Shown piece after piece: positions 7,840 through 14,566 of a stretch of 24,836 bases of DNA. The notes beneath the pieces were generated by a model. That model had not been told where the DNA came from, searched no databases, and saw nothing but the letters and a program-made list of their open reading frames with translations. The translations under genes and the position numbers were made by a program. The number at the start of each line of letters is the position of its first letter. Within the stretch, counting starts at the first letter, position 1. The stretch is taken from positions 1 through 24,836 of the IMG/VR virus record IMGVR_UViG_3300038319_000021; one strand, given 5' to 3'. The DNA comes from a virus.

Positions 7840-8193
7840 TTAAACGTTGTCCGAATTTACAGCCAGTGATGGCACTGTTACACTAGTCCCTGAATTGGTC
7901 AGTTGCACAGTTAAACTCGCGTTGCCGCTGCCAGAAATAGCCGTAACTATTCCTAGGACACTCACTTGATCCCCTGCTACACCGAAGTGATGACCGTCCT
8001 GACTTACCGCAGTATGCGTTGCATCTGCTGCGAAGTCCGGTGCCTTCATATCCTGCGCGGATGCTACGAACGTGTTTGCAGACCATGGGACTTCCACAGT
8101 AACTTGTGCCGTGCTGCCGGAACCTGAATAGGAAGATCACTCTCCAAATGTGCGACTTCCCTTGCTAGATGAGAATGGCTCAGAAAAACTCAT
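7840..8193 (-). pseudogene. Small GDQVxVxGxV protein gene with in-frame TGA
   Basis: An ATG at 8193 (ATGA overlap with the upstream stop) opens MSFSEPFSSSKGSRTFGE and meets TGA at 8137-8139. The same frame then continues for 98 codons (SSYSGSGSTAQVTVEVP and onward) to a TAA at 7840. The continuation contains FGVAGDQVSVLGIVTAISG, the motif shared with three small proteins here. There is no convincing SD for a restart: a GTG at 8097 gives 85 aa and an ATG at 8049 is shorter. TGA is a normal stop elsewhere in this genome. The choices are a nonsense-mutated gene, readthrough, or two separate ORFs. Confidence 0.5.
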
Positions 8194-8348
8194 CTCTTTA
8201 GAAGTAAGTAGGCGTTCTTCCCAGTACCGTGTAATTCTAGGCGCCCAGTAAACTCGCCCCAAAGGTCGTTAATATGGCCTTGTGGTTCTCGACGCCAGAT
8301 TGCGATTAGGAGCCGTTTTAACTGTCTTAGCTTCAAGCTGTGATTCAC
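8190..8348 (-). CDS. Small unknown protein, GTG start
   Basis: 52 aa beginning with GTG at 8348, with AGGA seven nt upstream. It starts two nt after the stop of the 80-aa gene and ends in a TGA overlapping the next ATG (ATGA). The sequence has a basic helix (LKLRQLKRLLIAIWRRE) followed by LWGEFTGRLELHGTGKNAY and LLLKR. No family recognised. SD, coupling at both ends and protein-like composition support it as a real gene despite its length. Confidence 0.5.
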   Translation of the reverse strand: MNHSLKLRQLKRLLIAIWRREPQGHINDLWGEFTGRLELHGTGKNAYLLLKR

Positions 8349-8350
8349 AC

Positions 8351-8593
8351 TCACTTCCTAAAGCTATCACTGGCCGGATTAGGCGATGCGGGGAGAAGTC
8401 CGAGGAAGTCTTCAATGTGAAGGCATTCTTTCAAATTAGGGCACGCGTCATTGGGTTTCGCCACTGCGATCTTCCCGTTACAGTAGTCATTGCCCGCTGT
8501 CGCATCGTAGAGAATGCCGACAACTGGCCCGCCATACCCGAGCAATACAACCTTGTCACCATTCTTTGCTACTCGTCCATTCGCGTAGTGCAT
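8351..8593 (-). CDS. Small 80-aa protein with GDKVxxLG motif
   Basis: Begins MHYANGRVAKNGDKVVLLGY, close in layout to NGKVVNAGDRVTVQGRV of the neighbouring ORF at 8916, so the two are paralogues. After the motif come VVGILYDATAGNDYCNGKI and a Cys-containing tail (CPNLKECLHIEDF). AGGAG lies eight nt upstream of the ATG. The GDxVxxxG core suggests a small SH3-like beta-barrel; the role is unknown but the context is virion genes. Confidence 0.62.
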   Translation of the reverse strand: MHYANGRVAKNGDKVVLLGYGGPVVGILYDATAGNDYCNGKIAVAKPNDACPNLKECLHIEDFLGLLPASPNPASDSFRK

Positions 8594-8916
8594 AACATTC
8601 TCTCCTGTTGCGCCATCGTCGGCGCTTTCTTGGCGACCCGGGCATGATCTCCCATGTCCTCCGCCAAAGGTTTCGGAATCTCTATGGTGCGTTCCTTGTA
8701 AGTTCGGACTCGGTTACGCCGCTCAGCTTTATAATACTTGGTAGCGTGACGTTGGTAGCAAATGGTGCGCCGTAGAGGACTCGAACCTCTGGCCTCCACC
8801 GTGTCAAGGTGGCGCTCTAACCAGACTGAGCTAACCGCGCAAAACTCGACTCGACCTTGTACTGTCACGCGGTCTCCCGCGTTTACAACTTTTCCATTTG
8901 CATTGAATGCGGCCAT
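8569..8916 (-). pseudogene. Small GDRVTVQG protein gene interrupted by tRNA-Val
   Basis: The ATG at 8916 has GGAG seven nt upstream and starts four nt after the previous stop. It opens MAAFNANGKVVNAGDRVTVQ, then GRVE, clearly related to the 80-aa gene at 8593. After 24 codons the frame enters the tRNA-Val gene and the remaining residues are a translation of tRNA and flanking DNA. Past the tRNA another frame reads FATNVTLPSIIKLSG, and may be the displaced 3' end of the original gene. I read it as a gene split by tRNA acquisition. The frame stays open to 8569, so a chimeric 115-aa protein is formally possible. Confidence 0.55.
8763..8840 (-). tRNA. tRNA-Val (anticodon GAC)
   Basis: Acceptor GCGCGGT (8834-8840) pairs with ACGGCGC with a single G-G mismatch. 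There is a standard D-arm TAGCTCAGTCTGGTTAGAGC, anticodon stem CCACC/GGTGG with loop TTGACAC, T-arm AGAGG-TTCGAGT-CCTCT, discriminator A and an encoded CCA (8763-8765). It lies inside an otherwise open reading frame (8569-8916), interrupting a small paralogous protein gene. Confidence 0.93.
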
Positions 8917-8919
8917 GGA

Positions 8920-9402
8920 TTACTCCAGTCCAGGCATCTGGAAGCCATCTTCCTCTGCCGCTGCAGGTGCTGCGTGTTGCGCTGGTTTCTCGCTCTCGTC
9001 AACTTCTGGTGCATGCATGCCAGCAAGTTTGCGACCAGCTTCGTGCGCTTTGTGTCCGTCTTCGTGCATCTCGGTGTGCATATGACCATCTTTGTGGTGT
9101 GAGGTGACGGTGTGGCGTCCAGCTTTCTCGTCGTGATGTACAATGATTTTGTGTGCAGGGCCATGCTCTGTTACGACTGGATGCTGCTCGCCTTCATGTT
9201 GCTCTTCGCCTTCGTTCTCTGTTTTGTGTTCTGTTGCGCCCTCTTGTTCACCTGCTTCGAATTCTGGGGTTTCTTTAGCTTCGTGCTCAGGGGACTGCTC
9301 ACCTAGTTGGTGCATGCCGTCTTCGCTGTGCATTTCATCGTATTTTTTACCTACCATCGCGGACCCGAACTTCTTACCGGGACTTTTCTTCGACTCGTAC
9401 AT
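8920..9402 (-). CDS. Acidic His/Glu-rich protein, unknown
   Basis: 160 aa starting MYESKKSPGKKFGSAMVG, chosen over the ATG six nt upstream because GGAG is seven nt away. The first 25 residues match the N-terminus of the phosphatase-like protein (MYxSxxxPxKKFGSxxVxxxYDxxH). The rest is extremely Glu- and His-rich (for example KIIVHHDEKAGRHTVTSHH and HMHTEMHEDGHKAHE), suggesting a disordered or metal-binding body. It ends FQMPGLE. The function is unknown. Its SD lies within the upstream HNH gene, whose last 29 nt overlap it. Confidence 0.65.
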   Translation of the reverse strand: MYESKKSPGKKFGSAMVGKKYDEMHSEDGMHQLGEQSPEHEAKETPEFEAGEQEGATEHKTENEGEEQHEGEQHPVVTEHGPAHKIIVHHDEKAGRHTVTSHHKDGHMHTEMHEDGHKAHEAGRKLAGMHAPEVDESEKPAQHAAPAAAEEDGFQMPGLE

Positions 9403-9799
9403 TTTCATCTCCTATGTGCTTCTCTAAGTATTCTGCCGCTAGTCTGCAAAGCTCTGGGTTATCTCCAAAGAATCCTATTCCTACATTACATTTCCTGTGA
9501 AGAAACTCCCTTAGCTTATTAGTCTGGTGGTTATGATCTAAGTAAGCATCGTCGCCCAGAGGTAGTTTGCATAGCCCGCATAAATCTCCGGCGTCCCTTT
9601 GCTTCTGACGCAACGCCAAGTATGTCTCTAAAGATATACCAAAACGTTTGCGTACATTTTCTACTCTGCGGTCCCGGTTATCTGGGTGTGTTTTTCTGAA
9701 CTTTACCTGATAACATGCTTTACACAAACCTTTGCCCTGGTACTCCGCTTCTGGGTGACAAGTGGGCACACTTCTTGAGCCAGGAATTCCTGTTGGCAT
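9374..9799 (-). CDS. HNH homing endonuclease, endonuclease VII-like
   Basis: 141 aa. N-terminal Cys residues (C14, C26, C29) form a small zinc site. The nuclease core has CGLC (74-77), LDHNH (87-91), HRKCNVGIG (101-109), then a C-terminal helix DNPELCRLAAEYLEKH. This layout is that of the recombination endonuclease VII family (beta-beta-alpha metal fold), often used by phage homing genes. The start at 9799 has GGAGGAG five nt upstream and pseudoknot element 3 in front. The last 11 codons run out of frame over the next gene, suggesting insertion at its start. Confidence 0.87.
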   Translation of the reverse strand: MPTGIPGSRSVPTCHPEAEYQGKGLCKACYQVKFRKTHPDNRDRRVENVRKRFGISLETYLALRQKQRDAGDLCGLCKLPLGDDAYLDHNHQTNKLREFLHRKCNVGIGFFGDNPELCRLAAEYLEKHIGDENVRVEEKSR

Positions 9800-9802
9800 T
9801 TC

Positions 9803-9872
9803 TCCTCCACTAAGGTCGAGAGGGAGGTGTAGTGGCACCTCCCAGCTCTAACGCTGGGTAATTAATCCAGCG
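9803..9872 (-). promoter_or_regulatory. HEG-associated pseudoknot RNA element, copy 3
   Basis: H1 CGCTGG/CCAGCG (9867-9872 with 9852-9857), then TTAGAG. S1 GGGAGGTG (9836-9843) pairs with CACCTCCC (9822-9829). The loop CCACTA (9830-9835) is the exact complement of TAGTGG (9807-9812), which abuts AGGAG of the HNH gene. CTCGACC is present. The 9-nt H1 loop (ATTAATTAC) nearly equals that of copy 5 (ACTAATTAC), while the stem differs by a C-G to T-A type pair change. Confidence 0.8.
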
Positions 9873-9875
9873 ATT

Positions 9876-10097
9876 TTACTTACTGCATCCGCCTAAAATT
9901 TCTTTGATCTTCTTGCTCAAGCTCTCACACGAAGTGCATGTGAACTTCTCGGGTTCCGAATAGCCTGAACTAGGAACCCAACCTTTTCGCTGCGAGAGCG
10001 TTTGTTTCTGTTTGCGAGTAACTTCGACGCGGTAAGCTTCTTTGCCGTCCACTTCTTCGCAAGTGATGTAGATGTTGCTGATCTTTTCTTTAGCCAT
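9876..10097 (-). CDS. Small CxxC-containing protein, unknown
   Basis: 73 aa. It starts MAKEKISNIYITCEEVDG, then a basic beta-rich stretch and FTCTSCESLSKKIKEILGGC. The three Cys in the C-terminal half might bind metal. The ATG lies inside the stop region of the upstream coiled-coil gene (AATGGCTAA), so translation is coupled. Family not recognised. Confidence 0.6.
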   Translation of the reverse strand: MAKEKISNIYITCEEVDGKEAYRVEVTRKQKQTLSQRKGWVPSSGYSEPEKFTCTSCESLSKKIKEILGGCSK

Positions 10098-10470
10098 TGG
10101 CTGCTGCCTTCTTGGCGGCTGCTGCCGCTTCTGCTGCGTCTAACTCTGCGTTCTTCCTGTCGTGCTCTTCAACCTGCAGTTGCCATGAGGACTTCATGGG
10201 CGGCGAATTGAAGTTTAAAAAACTAGGCTTCTCTGGGTTCTTGGCTGATGGGTCTATGCCAACACGGCGGTTGACGTTGACTTGGTACATCGCAACCGTA
10301 GCAGATAATTGCACTTTCTCACTGCGTAGTTCTGAAATCACTATGTCTTTCTCTTGACGAAGTGTTTGCATGTCCATACGCAGCTGCGCAAGGTCGCCCT
10401 CCAGCCTGCGTATCAAAGACGAGTGAAACAAGTCTTCGAAGAACAGTCTAACTTTTTCTGCGAATCTCAT
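10090..10470 (-). CDS. Coiled-coil protein, unknown
   Basis: 126 aa beginning MRFAEKVRLFFEDLFHSSLI. Residues about 20-60 form a likely coiled coil (RRLEGDLAQLRMDMQTLRQE onward). A loop contains NRRVGIDPSAKNPEKP and the C-terminus is an Ala/Lys helix. The ATG at 10470 overlaps the preceding TGA (ATGA) and is preferred to the in-frame ATG at 10488 inside the upstream gene. Its place after the terminase suggests a small structural role, which is inference. Confidence 0.6.
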   Translation of the reverse strand: MRFAEKVRLFFEDLFHSSLIRRLEGDLAQLRMDMQTLRQEKDIVISELRSEKVQLSATVAMYQVNVNRRVGIDPSAKNPEKPSFLNFNSPPMKSSWQLQVEEHDRKNAELDAAEAAAAAKKAAANG

Positions 10471-10676
10471 TGAGTCTCCAAAGCGCACAGCAATGCGCGT
10501 GCGAGCTTTAGTAGCACATCTGGAGACAGCACTGCAGCTGCAGTGTCACCGCATGTTCCGTCTCCCCACGCTGCTGATCTAACAGTTAATGAGATGTCCC
10601 CATTTTCTTCTCGGTTAATCGACACATACTGTGGGTAATTACCAGGATCAGTGTGTGCAAATATGTTTTTTCTCAT
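10467..10676 (-). CDS. Small unknown protein
   Basis: 69 aa. YPQYVSINREENGDISLTVR looks like two beta strands; GDTAAAVLSPDVLLKLARAL is a C-terminal helix. Such short alpha/beta proteins are common in phage genomes and lack known function. The ATG overlaps the TGA of the upstream HNH gene (ATGA), whose 3' end contains its SD (GGGAG). Confidence 0.6.
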   Translation of the reverse strand: MRKNIFAHTDPGNYPQYVSINREENGDISLTVRSAAWGDGTCGDTAAAVLSPDVLLKLARALLCALETQ

Positions 10677-11119
10677 TGAGTCTCCCTATAATCAATCTCT
10701 TTGTCGCCTTTACTGCAGTTACAGGGCAAACAAAGAGGTTGAATATTTGAAATCCAGCTTGTTCCGCCTTTTGAAATCGGCAGCACATGGTCTGCAGTTA
10801 GTGGTTTTACTTCATCGCAACATAGGCACCTATTGTCGTATGCCTCGCATAAGTCTAACCACTCTTGGGCAGTAAAACTTCCACCTGCTTCGGTTTTCTT
10901 TGTGCGCCTAGCAATACAGTATGCAAGGTACTGAGTTCTGTGCTTCTTTGCATACGCTGACGACACCGAGTTTACATGCCCTCTATCTTTGTCTCTCCAT
11001 CTAGCACTAGCTTCTTTAGCCCTATCTGGGTGCGCAGCATAATACCGTGCGCTTCTAATACGTGCGTTCTCCTTCTTTGTTTCCTCAGAAGGTTCAAATC
11101 CTTTTTTCGGTCTTCCCAT
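10673..11119 (-). CDS. HNH homing endonuclease (McrA-like)
   Basis: 148 aa. A Lys/Arg-rich N-terminal half probably contacts DNA (RIRSARYYAAHPDRAKEAS). The C-terminal HNH domain is classical: CLCCDEVKPLTADHVLPISK (98-117) with catalytic H111, NIQPLCLPCNCSKGDK with N125 and a CxxC zinc knuckle (C130, C133). It sits directly behind the terminase gene and is preceded by pseudoknot element 4. The ATG has GGAGGAG upstream. Its end overlaps the next gene by four nt. Confidence 0.88.
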   Translation of the reverse strand: MGRPKKGFEPSEETKKENARIRSARYYAAHPDRAKEASARWRDKDRGHVNSVSSAYAKKHRTQYLAYCIARRTKKTEAGGSFTAQEWLDLCEAYDNRCLCCDEVKPLTADHVLPISKGGTSWISNIQPLCLPCNCSKGDKEIDYRETQ

Positions 11120-11122
11120 TTC

Positions 11123-11194
11123 TCCTCCATATAAGGTCGAGCCTAGGGTGTATATGGCACTCTAGGCTCTAGCTCATGCTGATCAAGGCATGAG
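11123..11194 (-). promoter_or_regulatory. HEG-associated pseudoknot RNA element, copy 4
   Basis: H1 CTCATGC/GCATGAG (11188-11194 with 11173-11179), then CTAGAG. S1 GAGCCTAG/CTAGGCTC, one A-C mismatch, then GTG/CAC (11139-11150 with 11158-11169). The loop CCATATA (11151-11157) is the exact complement of TATATGG (11127-11133), which abuts AGGAG. S1 is entirely different in sequence from copies 1-3 but pairs as well, so this copy is the clearest case of compensatory change. Confidence 0.8.
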
Positions 11195-11204
11195 ATTCTT
11201 CAAA

Positions 11205-13622
11205 TTATTTATTCATCCAAACTGGGGACTCAGGCTGTCGGAAGCATACAGTTCTGTTTTCTTGCTCTGCGTTCTTCTTTTGTTGGTAAAACCACGCAGC
11301 GAGTGGATCGGTTTTTGCTAATTCTTTTACTCTGTCTCTGTACACATCCGCCGCTGGTTTGTTCTTCGCCCCTAATTGCCCATACAGTCCGTACCGGAAC
11401 CCGTCGTATGCATCATCCCCCTTGGCGTCTACTTTAAGAACGTCGTCCATCAAGTCAGGATTTCGCATCAACGAAGGTATTGCTAGAATTATCTCCTTGC
11501 AATTATCGAGTATGGCTAGTTCACCTTTTTTGAAGGCGTTGTACATAAATGAAGCCGAACTTATACGGTCTTGTGTTGCTCTCGTAACTGGCGGCAAGCC
11601 TACTGCACGCAGAGCGCGTGAGTACTCATCCGCTGGGGTATGTGCCATACCCGCTATTCCTGCGCCGCTTCTGTTGAACTTTTCATGAGAGAAGAATATA
11701 TTTTTAAGTTTTACTTGTGTGCCGTTTGGCAATACGCATTTCTGTTTAATAATGGATGCCAACTGGTCGAATGTCTTGCCTCCGGTGGTAACTACTTCGG
11801 CAAAACAAACTGTCTTAAGATTATAATCTTCCCCTACTGCATTCTTTACTAGGGCCTTGGTGAATAAATATGTGGCATTAGCGTGCTGCATGCCCCAATC
11901 GGCTCCCGCCCAGCAAGGTTGATACTCTTGCCAGATAATTGCATCCGGTTCTTCTCGTAGATTGATGACGTGGTATGTTGGATCGAAGCAGTCGAAGTAT
12001 TGTCCTTCTGTCACTCCATCCAAGCCGTACAGTACCTTGTCACGTTTTGCTTTTGGCATTGACTCCAAACGTTGAATGATGCCAGGGTCACGATCTAACA
12101 GCTGCTGGTTATCCAGCACTGTCGAACGTTGGTACGCATACATGTTCGGGTCATAAATCTTGATCCACTGCCCCGACTCAATTGACCACCATGTTCCATC
12201 CACGTCTTGTCGCGCATCTTCTGGTGGGTTCCATGGACGCTTGTCTACAAACAGTGTTCTGTAATACTCGTAGTGCGGACCCAATGGGTTCGTGCACCCT
12301 ACGATGGCAGGTATTGGCAAGTTTCCAGCGGCATCACGTGCACAAGCTGGGTTGACAATGTTACGTTGAAACAGCATCATCCATGCGTCTGGAGAGAACT
12401 GACCACATTCGTCAACCAGAATGGCGGGATATGCTTGTCCAAGATATTGTTCAATGTCTCGGTCTTTATTGTTCTGACAGTTGTGAACAAGCACACCATT
12501 GGCAAAGAACTCATGCTCTTCTTCAACTTGTAAGTCAAATACTGGTACAGGTTCTGAGGTAATCTGCTCGGAAGGCGTTGCCACAGTTAACGTCACAAAA
12601 TCGTTTCTTTTTTGTTCTGGCGATAATTGGTTTGCCACATTCCCAGCACATGCTTTCCCACGGCTCGCGGAGCAACGGTCTTCCGCTGCGTCCAATACCA
12701 TAGGGGGCGTGGTGAATTCTGTGCTCCCTAACGGGAAGCAGTTCGTAGTTGCTGCCATCAAAGGGGTTGTTAAGAGAGTTTTCATCCTTGTGATGAACTT
12801 CGAAACCCTGTGGAATAGTCCCACGTATGCTCTCGTAAATAGCGACGTGGAGATAGGCTTTGATTCCGTTTCTCCATCCTTTGTAGTACACGCGATCAGA
12901 CCTTCTACTTGAGTCTGGATACCTGTAGTAGACAACATCTTCGAATACGACGGTTTGTGACACAGCAGGTGCACAGTCTTTTTTGAATCCCTTTGGCATG
13001 TAATCTCCTCTGCGGATTTCCATTCTCCATTGGCTAAGAGTTTGTGCTCTTTAGTCAGGCTTAATGGTCCAAGTTGGACGACTGCTTTGGTGCCAGTCTG
13101 CCCAGACCATAGTACACGCCTAAATCCTTTACGAGTCAATGTCGAGTCTTCTGTGGTCACTTCTTCAATGGGTACCAGACCCCGCTGTGTGGTTACTAAC
13201 GTGCCTTTGGCAAGGCAGTGTCCAAATACCACTCTGGAGCCATTGTAAAGTGTGGCAACGTGCTTCGTTGAGTCGTACGTATACAACTCTTCAGGCATGA
13301 AAGTCTTGAAATCGGCAATCGCGCCGTTTTCCAATTCCTTGAAGTTTCTACGCAGCACCAAGATATTGCAGTTGTCAAACGCCAAGCAATAGTGCATTAC
13401 GAAGTACATCAGCCATCCGCAGGTTTTACCTGATCGGATTCCGCCAGTGCTCAAATTCTGCGGTGCTGCTGGCTGGATGTAGGCTTTGCCATTTCGCACT
13501 ATGTAGCGAAGCAGCTCCTGTTGCTTTGGCTGGAATTTGAAAATCTTATCAAAGTTCAGTGTCCCGTCTGCATTCAGGTAGTGCTTCTTTGGCTTTTCTT
13601 CTACTTGTTTCTTTCTGGGCAC
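11205..13622 (-). CDS. terL: Terminase large subunit precursor with intein
   Basis: 805 aa precursor; 559 aa after removal of a 246-residue intein (136-381). The packaging motor has an ATPase with Walker A GGIRSGKT (60-67) and Walker B ILVDECG (401-407), and a C-terminal RNase H-fold nuclease with WAGADWG (D575) and KGDDAYDGF (D736-D740). It docks on the portal, pumps DNA into the prohead and cuts concatemers. The intein is placed between Walker A and Walker B, a typical conserved insertion site. The start is GTG with AGAGG eight nt upstream. It follows the probable small terminase by 11 nt. Unspliced protein should be inactive. Confidence 0.93.
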   Translation of the reverse strand: MPRKKQVEEKPKKHYLNADGTLNFDKIFKFQPKQQELLRYIVRNGKAYIQPAAPQNLSTGGIRSGKTCGWLMYFVMHYCLAFDNCNILVLRRNFKELENGAIADFKTFMPEELYTYDSTKHVATLYNGSRVVFGHCLAKGTLVTTQRGLVPIEEVTTEDSTLTRKGFRRVLWSGQTGTKAVVQLGPLSLTKEHKLLANGEWKSAEEITCQRDSKKTVHLLCHKPSYSKMLSTTGIQTQVEGLIACTTKDGETESKPISTSLFTRAYVGLFHRVSKFITRMKTLLTTPLMAATTNCFPLGSTEFTTPPMVLDAAEDRCSASRGKACAGNVANQLSPEQKRNDFVTLTVATPSEQITSEPVPVFDLQVEEEHEFFANGVLVHNCQNNKDRDIEQYLGQAYPAILVDECGQFSPDAWMMLFQRNIVNPACARDAAGNLPIPAIVGCTNPLGPHYEYYRTLFVDKRPWNPPEDARQDVDGTWWSIESGQWIKIYDPNMYAYQRSTVLDNQQLLDRDPGIIQRLESMPKAKRDKVLYGLDGVTEGQYFDCFDPTYHVINLREEPDAIIWQEYQPCWAGADWGMQHANATYLFTKALVKNAVGEDYNLKTVCFAEVVTTGGKTFDQLASIIKQKCVLPNGTQVKLKNIFFSHEKFNRSGAGIAGMAHTPADEYSRALRAVGLPPVTRATQDRISSASFMYNAFKKGELAILDNCKEIILAIPSLMRNPDLMDDVLKVDAKGDDAYDGFRYGLYGQLGAKNKPAADVYRDRVKELAKTDPLAAWFYQQKKNAEQENRTVCFRQPESPVWMNK
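12480..13217 (-). mobile_element. Intein in terminase large subunit
   Basis: 246 codons. The N-terminal splicing block begins CLAKGTLVTT (Cys1); the block B-like PLSLTKEHKLL carries the conserved His. The C-terminal blocks read VPVFDLQVEEEHEFFANG and VLVHN followed by extein Cys+1. Splicing would join GH to CQNN. No endonuclease motif is visible in the intein's own frame. Instead an HNH gene lies between blocks B and F in another frame, and the intein frame stays open through all of it. Confidence 0.93.
12535..12999 (-). CDS. HNH endonuclease nested out of frame in the intein
   Basis: 154 aa from ATG at 12999, with GAGGAG five nt upstream. The HNH_3-like core is FEVHHKDENSLNNPFDGSNY (67-86), LLPVREHRIHH, with H69/H70, N84 and H93. 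The C-terminus has a zinc ribbon (CWEC at 118-121, C135, C139). It overlaps intein residues about 74-228 but is read in a different phase, so it is made independently and not as a domain of the intein. It probably mobilises the intein allele. A possible extended start at 13023 lacks a good SD. Confidence 0.85.
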   Translation of the reverse strand: MPKGFKKDCAPAVSQTVVFEDVVYYRYPDSSRRSDRVYYKGWRNGIKAYLHVAIYESIRGTIPQGFEVHHKDENSLNNPFDGSNYELLPVREHRIHHAPYGIGRSGRPLLREPWESMCWECGKPIIARTKKKRFCDVNCGNAFRADYLRTCTSI

Positions 13623-13633
13623 TGAGTTTGCCT

Positions 13634-14170
13634 CTATTTCTTGTTGGTGGTAATCCCTAACACTTCAGCAAAGGTCGGTGTAGTGGCTATCTTTCTTTCT
13701 TCCATCGGTTTTACATCCGGTGGGGAAACTACCAAAACAGTGTTGATGGGATTTACGACATTGCCTTCGGTGTCTATTTCTGAAGTGGGCGTCTTTCCCT
13801 CGACCAACGTGTGGAATAACTCAATCGCATCAAGCTTTACCTTAGCCATTCGTGCGTCTGGAAGTCCGGTCTTCGCGTCCGTCTCTACTTCCATGTGCAC
13901 CATTTCAATTAACTCTTCGAAGGCTGCTTCACTTTCCGACACTTCTGAGTAGCGCGGACAGATGCTTGGCTTCAACGCACGTTTACGCCTTTTTCTGATG
14001 AACTCTTTGGTCGGTGGAAGTGGCACGCTTTTCTTTGCTACGAATTTTCCACCCTCGTTCCGCAATATGGTAACTGGCTGGCCTTTTCTTTGCATCACCA
14101 TTGCAGTAACACCAGACGGATTCGATGAATCCGCCTGGGTTTGGTTCTTTGCTCCTGAGTCTTCCGACAT
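13634..14170 (-). CDS. Probable terminase small subunit
   Basis: 178 aa, directly upstream of the large subunit gene, where small terminases usually lie. N-terminal disordered segment, a basic patch FIRKRRKRALKP, then a helical acidic part (SESEAAFEELIEMVHMEVET, ARMAKVKLDAIELFHTLVEG) that could form the oligomerisation core, and a flexible tail. I see no recognisable helix-turn-helix, so the call rests on position. ATG with AAGGAG seven nt upstream. Confidence 0.45.
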   Translation of the reverse strand: MSEDSGAKNQTQADSSNPSGVTAMVMQRKGQPVTILRNEGGKFVAKKSVPLPPTKEFIRKRRKRALKPSICPRYSEVSESEAAFEELIEMVHMEVETDAKTGLPDARMAKVKLDAIELFHTLVEGKTPTSEIDTEGNVVNPINTVLVVSPPDVKPMEERKIATTPTFAEVLGITTNKK

Positions 14171-14179
14171 TACAACTCC

Positions 14180-14566
14180 TTACAGTTTCTTGAAGGTGTT
14201 CGTAACCGCGTCAAAGGTGTATTCTACTTTATCAATTCCGTAAGTCTTTAAAAGACTTTCAATGTAAGCAGTGTACTCCTTGGACTTGCTTTCAACAATC
14301 TTCTGTAGGTTGTTGATCTGCATTGTAGCTTTAAGATACTCCAGCTCTGCATTGCGGAGCACAAGCTGTTCCTCTGCTTTAATCTCTACAACTGCTTTCT
14401 TGACTGCTGCTTTCACCTTTTCTTCAACCTTGGCAACTTCTGCCTTTACATCGCCCTCGACCTTGACAACTTCCGACTTGACATCGGTGGCGATTGCTTC
14501 TGCAACAGTCTCGGCCTTCGCTTCGACTGCGGCAACTTCTGACTTCACTTCCGCTTCAATTGACAT
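14180..14566 (-). CDS. Coiled-coil protein, unknown
   Basis: 128 aa. Residues 1-65 are a low-complexity Lys/Glu/Val/Ala helix with near-repeats of VKSEV/VKAEVAKVE; residues 66-105 are a second amphipathic helix (LVLRNAELEYLKATMQINNL), and the end is a small folded tail. It is likely a structural or accessory protein. Its ATG has AGGAGG seven nt upstream. The upstream HNH gene has no stop codon before it and reads straight through it in frame, so this protein can be made either alone, by internal initiation, or as the tail of a fusion. Confidence 0.65.
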   Translation of the reverse strand: MSIEAEVKSEVAAVEAKAETVAEAIATDVKSEVVKVEGDVKAEVAKVEEKVKAAVKKAVVEIKAEEQLVLRNAELEYLKATMQINNLQKIVESKSKEYTAYIESLLKTYGIDKVEYTFDAVTNTFKKL

